NCBI GenBank assembly: GCA_005408345.1
Contig: SEMN01000334.1
Coordinates: 248,001 to 312,000, forward strand
Direction: 5' to 3'
Length of the DNA stretch: 64,000 nucleotides
From: Macquaria australasica
Lineage: Eukaryota > Chordata > Actinopteri > Centrarchiformes > Percichthyidae
Part shown: in pieces, positions 60,601-64,000 of the stretch
How the letters are laid out: the number at the start of each line of letters is the position of its first letter
Numbering within the stretch: the first letter of the stretch is position 1
Translations under genes and position numbers: made by a program
Notes under the pieces: generated by a model
Database searches by the model: none
What the model was told of the DNA's origin: nothing
The model's input: the letters and a program-made list of their open reading frames with translations, nothing else

Positions 60601-63587
60601 CACCAGGAGAAATCCATTTTTGGTAACATGCTGGTGAATTAACAAGCCTGTAACAAGCTCTCCGTCATGACAGTAGGCTACTCCACGTTGTAGCAGGGGT
60701 TCAGTTTGAGTCACTTGTCCATCATGAGACCGCAAGCTGCAGAAACAGGAGATCCTGACCTGTTGGCCGTTCTGGCTCAAAGACGCCTTACTTTCTTACA
60801 CATAACTTGATACAAGGCCCATTAATGGCATGGCATGTCTAGCATGAAAGCACTAACTCATGTCAGTCAGTGCTATACATGACAGTCAGAGCTGTGGTCG
60901 GATTATTTACTAACAGCCGTGACAGCTTTAAATGGCCTGAATGAAATACATACACTTTCTTTTTTTTATGTCTCAATACAGTAAATGTCAAACAAAAGGA
61001 GTAAACCTAAAATAAACATACTGTACACTGGTTGGAGGGGCATCACTGGATTTAAATTTAGGCCTAAGACATCGGAAATAAACAGCAATCTTCAGACCCT
61101 GTATCGTTTAATCAGACGTCTTATTCTGTTAAGGTCAAAGGTCAGTCTTGCCTCTCAGCTTCTAATGAGCTGGTCCACTTTGAAGGTGCGAGATAGAAGA
61201 ACACGGTGGATTGACACTTCCTTGGCAGGCTTGTGTGTCGTCACACTGTCGCCCCCCTCCTCTTGGTCTTGCAGGATGTTTCTATACTTAACCCTCCTCT
61301 GAACATCTTCCCGAGTGGTCACATGACATGTAACTGCCAGCTTTAGGTGCTCCAATCAAACCTGACGCCATGACAAAACCCTCAAACATTTCATAACCAA
61401 GTGGGCCCCTGCCAGGAGGGTCAGGGCATAAATTGTGCGTTTCTACACCTTGTTTCTAGCGTGACTTCCAGGTGCTGAGCGATTCGGTCCCTTTCTTGGC
61501 TCTCTGCCTCATCCTGATGTTTCTAGCATGGATGAGGGAGTCCAGGTGGAAATAAATCCCCTCTCTTAATGTTTCACTGTGGTGTCATGAATTCTGCCAC
61601 TGGAGATCCTTGACAAGCGGACGGACACTCCCCAGTGACCCCCCCACCACCCCCACCTCCGCCCCTTGTACGCCGGCTGCGTGTCATCTAAGCCTTCGGA
61701 TATGTCGCGTTCATTCTGCAGGATTTATTTCAGCTCAGCAGAGCTGTGGCAGTGAGAGGCTGGGATAGCTCAAGGAGCCAGTTGTTAAGTTTCTTAATGT
61801 CACAGTATGTCATTGACATCATATTGTAAAAGAAGAGTGTTGTACTACAACACATAACTGAACACTTTCAAAACAATATCTACCATGATTGAGAACTGTT
61901 GTGGTTCTGGCTACAGAGGGGTCCTTTGAGGTTCACAGTTTTTGCTTGTTGGTAACCTAAAAAGATTGTAAATGCACAACATTGGAGATGAATCAACCAG
62001 CATGTTGTCTTATATCATGTAACAGCTGAGCAGCTGAGCTGAGTGTAAGAGTAGTGCAGCACGTCCTTATTTATAGTCTTCTGCTAATCAAATTATCATT
62101 CTACATTTCTACATTACACTGGTGAGCAGTGTTCCTCTCCATGCAGAGAAGTCCAGTGTCGTGTCACAGCTATTGTTGGAAATAACCTGGTTCTAATTCC
62201 TTCAGATTGCCATGAAATTTCTGGATTTTCATGGTCTCCATCTTGGTGTTTTTGGCAATGTCCTGACCTCTCTGTTAGCGCCACCATCAGGCCAAAATAT
62301 GCCCTTTTACACCAGAAATGTTTAAATTTACATTAGCATCCCCATCACTGGTGAGACTCAAAAGATTCATTCAGATTGATGCGAAGCCGTTATTCACACG
62401 ACTTTGACTGTCAGAATATTTTTGGTTAATTTGACCCAAACAGCCAATGTAGCAGTTGTACAGACGTTAGCTAGCTAACTCTGACTGATCTCAAAACTTA
62501 AACAGGAACCACAGTTCCTTCAGTTTTTTTCCCTCCTTTTCTTCTTATTTTCATATATTGAAAATTTAAGATAAACCCAAAGTTTTTGCTCAAGTTGAAA
62601 CAGTCTCACTTTGCTTGGATGCAACTTTTACTCAGTTTGAGGTCTGTTTTTACTATGCAGTCGCATCGCCTCTAAACATTGCTCAGTCTTAAGACGTGAT
62701 AAAAAAAGTTGTGCATTCCTTCCAGCACTAACTGGACATCTAAAGTCCAGGGACTTTTAGTTTGTTCTTATTTATATGTTGGATGTTGTCAGGGGTTATC
62801 TCAGCTTGGGCTTGGATTTTATGGAAGTCTAATACTAAATAGCTGGAATACATGTTAAAGAGTAACTTAAAGGTGGAACTCCACCAAACAAGTGTGTTTA
62901 CACGTCATGGGGAGTTTTACTGCATATGTGGAGAAAGTAGTATAAAAGCCTTTAGTGCCTCCAGACGGAGCTGTGTCAAGTCTGATAAATGTCCTCAGGT
63001 GACGTCACTTGAGTCTGCGACGGTTTGGGGCTGCAGACTAGTTTGAAAATGAAAGCAAAAACATCTGGCCTATCAGTAGCTTCCAAAAGTAATTCCATCA
63101 ATTTTATGGAATCTTCCATACAGTTTGAACAACTTGGTGTATTTAAACGTTTGACCCACTGAAAATCTCTTCTTGTTAATACAAGCTGAGATAAATTTCT
63201 TTCTTGGCTCTTATTTTGAAATTATGGGAATAAAGTAGATACTCTACTGACTTAACACAAGAAATGTATGCTAGTGTGAAAAAATGGAGTTTGAATGTCT
63301 TTAGCCCAAGTGTATTTAAATATAAGGCCTCAACTGTTTTAACTGTTACTTGTTAATATGACACAGTATAACCCTGCCTGTGTCCTCTTCATGTCTGTCC
63401 ACGTGTCCTAACAGTGAAGCTGTTTCCAGTCACCTGCGAGTACATCAAAGGAGAGAAACAGTTCTACTACAGAGCCCAGCAGTTCTACGAGGACGTCCCC
63501 GCCTCGGAGGAGGGCATGATGGGAGATTTTGTGGAGATAAGCAACGTTGATCTGGAGGGTTCCCGGCAGTTTCTGAAGAGGTTTGTG
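57616..63587 (+). CDS. ntmt2: N-terminal Xaa-Pro-Lys N-methyltransferase 2 (METTL11B), 3'-partial, exons 1-2
   Basis: NTMT2 is a SAM-dependent enzyme that methylates the free alpha-amino group of proteins starting Xaa-Pro-Lys after Met removal. Exons: 57616-57814 and 63415-63587, with G|TG across the junction giving Val; the gene continues past the right edge. The start has A at -3, G at +4 and an in-frame TGA at 57586-57588. Landmarks: FRDRWKETDDTMCRHSMSF, FFASYLYLVETIP, then VKLFPVTCEYI, QFYYRAQQFYEDVPASEEGM and FVEISNVDLEGSRQFLKRFV. These align with human NTMT2 (SRWQKTDDELCRHSMSF, QEVPATEEGMMG) from memory. The visible 124 residues are the NTMT-specific N-terminal helices; the SAM-binding core should be in the next exons. 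The N-terminus is about 16 residues longer than human. Confidence 0.94.
57815..63414 (+). other. ntmt2 intron 1, 5.6 kb
   Basis: Contains the foldback MITE at 59575-60240, a repeat start at 60246-60330 (AAAGTTCAAGGTACATTTA then TTTGTCATTCTACAACA), a G+C-rich block at about 61150-61780, and a fragment at about 62205-62300 that resembles the TAGC-rich repeat on the opposite strand. No exon was recognised. Confidence 0.65.
59575..60240. mobile_element. Foldback MITE, about 665 bp, both arms present
   Basis: The left arm has TAGCTTAGCATAAAGACTGG and GGGGGAGTTACATGCTGGAA. The right arm has their inverses, TTCCAGCATGTAACTCCCC and CCAGTCTTTATGCTAAGCTA. A loop of about 150 bases lies between. Same family as 9331-9700 and 17290-18153. 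Confidence 0.8.
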
Positions 63588-64000
63588 GTGAGTCACGAGA
63601 TATTACAGATCAAAGGCTCAATCAGATGTGGGAAACTGATACGGTAACATTAGAAGCTCTGCTGTTTCTCCATCATTTACACACTTTACTGCGGCTTCTG
63701 ACTACCGTGCACAACTATATCGATTTACTCTGTTGCAGCTATCTCTGAATATACATGTCAGAATCTATTTTGGGTGAGAAATTCATCGTCCTGACTGCGT
63801 AAAAAGAATTCCATCTTGTTTCACGTGGGAGGAGGCCTCAGCTCAGTTTCTAATAGTAGCACAGACTTGATGCCAGCCTCATAAACACCCATACAGAAAA
63901 AAACAGAGCCAACAGCTCTTGGTCAGTTTGTACTGTGAACATTTTCTATTAGCACTCATTTGTTTACAGTGGAGAAGGAGGAGATATTTCTTTTCTGTTG
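63588..64000 (+). other. ntmt2 intron 2, to the window edge
   Basis: Begins with the donor gtgagt after the exon ending KRFV. No feature was seen in the remaining 400 bases. Confidence 0.7.

Overview
The window is nuclear DNA from a ray-finned fish, probably a percomorph teleost. The genes are vertebrate and split by introns. Non-coding DNA is full of (CA)n/(GT)n microsatellites, foldback MITEs, a tRNA-derived SINE and a Tc1/mariner relic. Several repeats resemble families I remember as common in percomorph genomes; that match is from memory. I see no prokaryotic, viral or plasmid element.

Layout. (1) 1-57, minus: a short open start running off the left edge, unidentified. (2) 945-16814, plus: niban1 (fam129a), 13 coding exons; only the small first coding exon is missing and should lie left of the window. 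(3) 16815-21203: tail-to-tail intergenic DNA with a foldback element that has another repeat inserted in it. (4) 21204-53450, minus: kifap3 (KAP3), complete in 20 coding exons, 792 codons plus stop, equal to the human length as I recall it. (5) 53451-57615: divergent intergenic region with the kifap3 promoter and a 21-bp minisatellite. (6) 57616 to the right edge, plus: ntmt2 (mettl11b), first two coding exons; the SAM-binding core lies beyond the window.

The genes have unrelated jobs. KAP3 is the armadillo-repeat subunit of heterotrimeric kinesin-2 (intraflagellar and vesicle transport), NTMT2 is a protein N-terminal methyltransferase, and Niban1 is a stress-responsive PH-domain protein. The head-to-head kifap3/ntmt2 pair matches the human arrangement on 1q24; niban1 beside kifap3 differs from human, where they are far apart on 1q.

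The most interesting signals are in splicing. kifap3 has two introns with minor (U12-type) splice sites, one AT-AC and one GT-AG. In niban1 a 332-base intron starts with (AC)19 at the 5' splice site and ends with (GT)18 at the 3' splice site, so the intron ends can pair with each other. I found no undescribed gene system.
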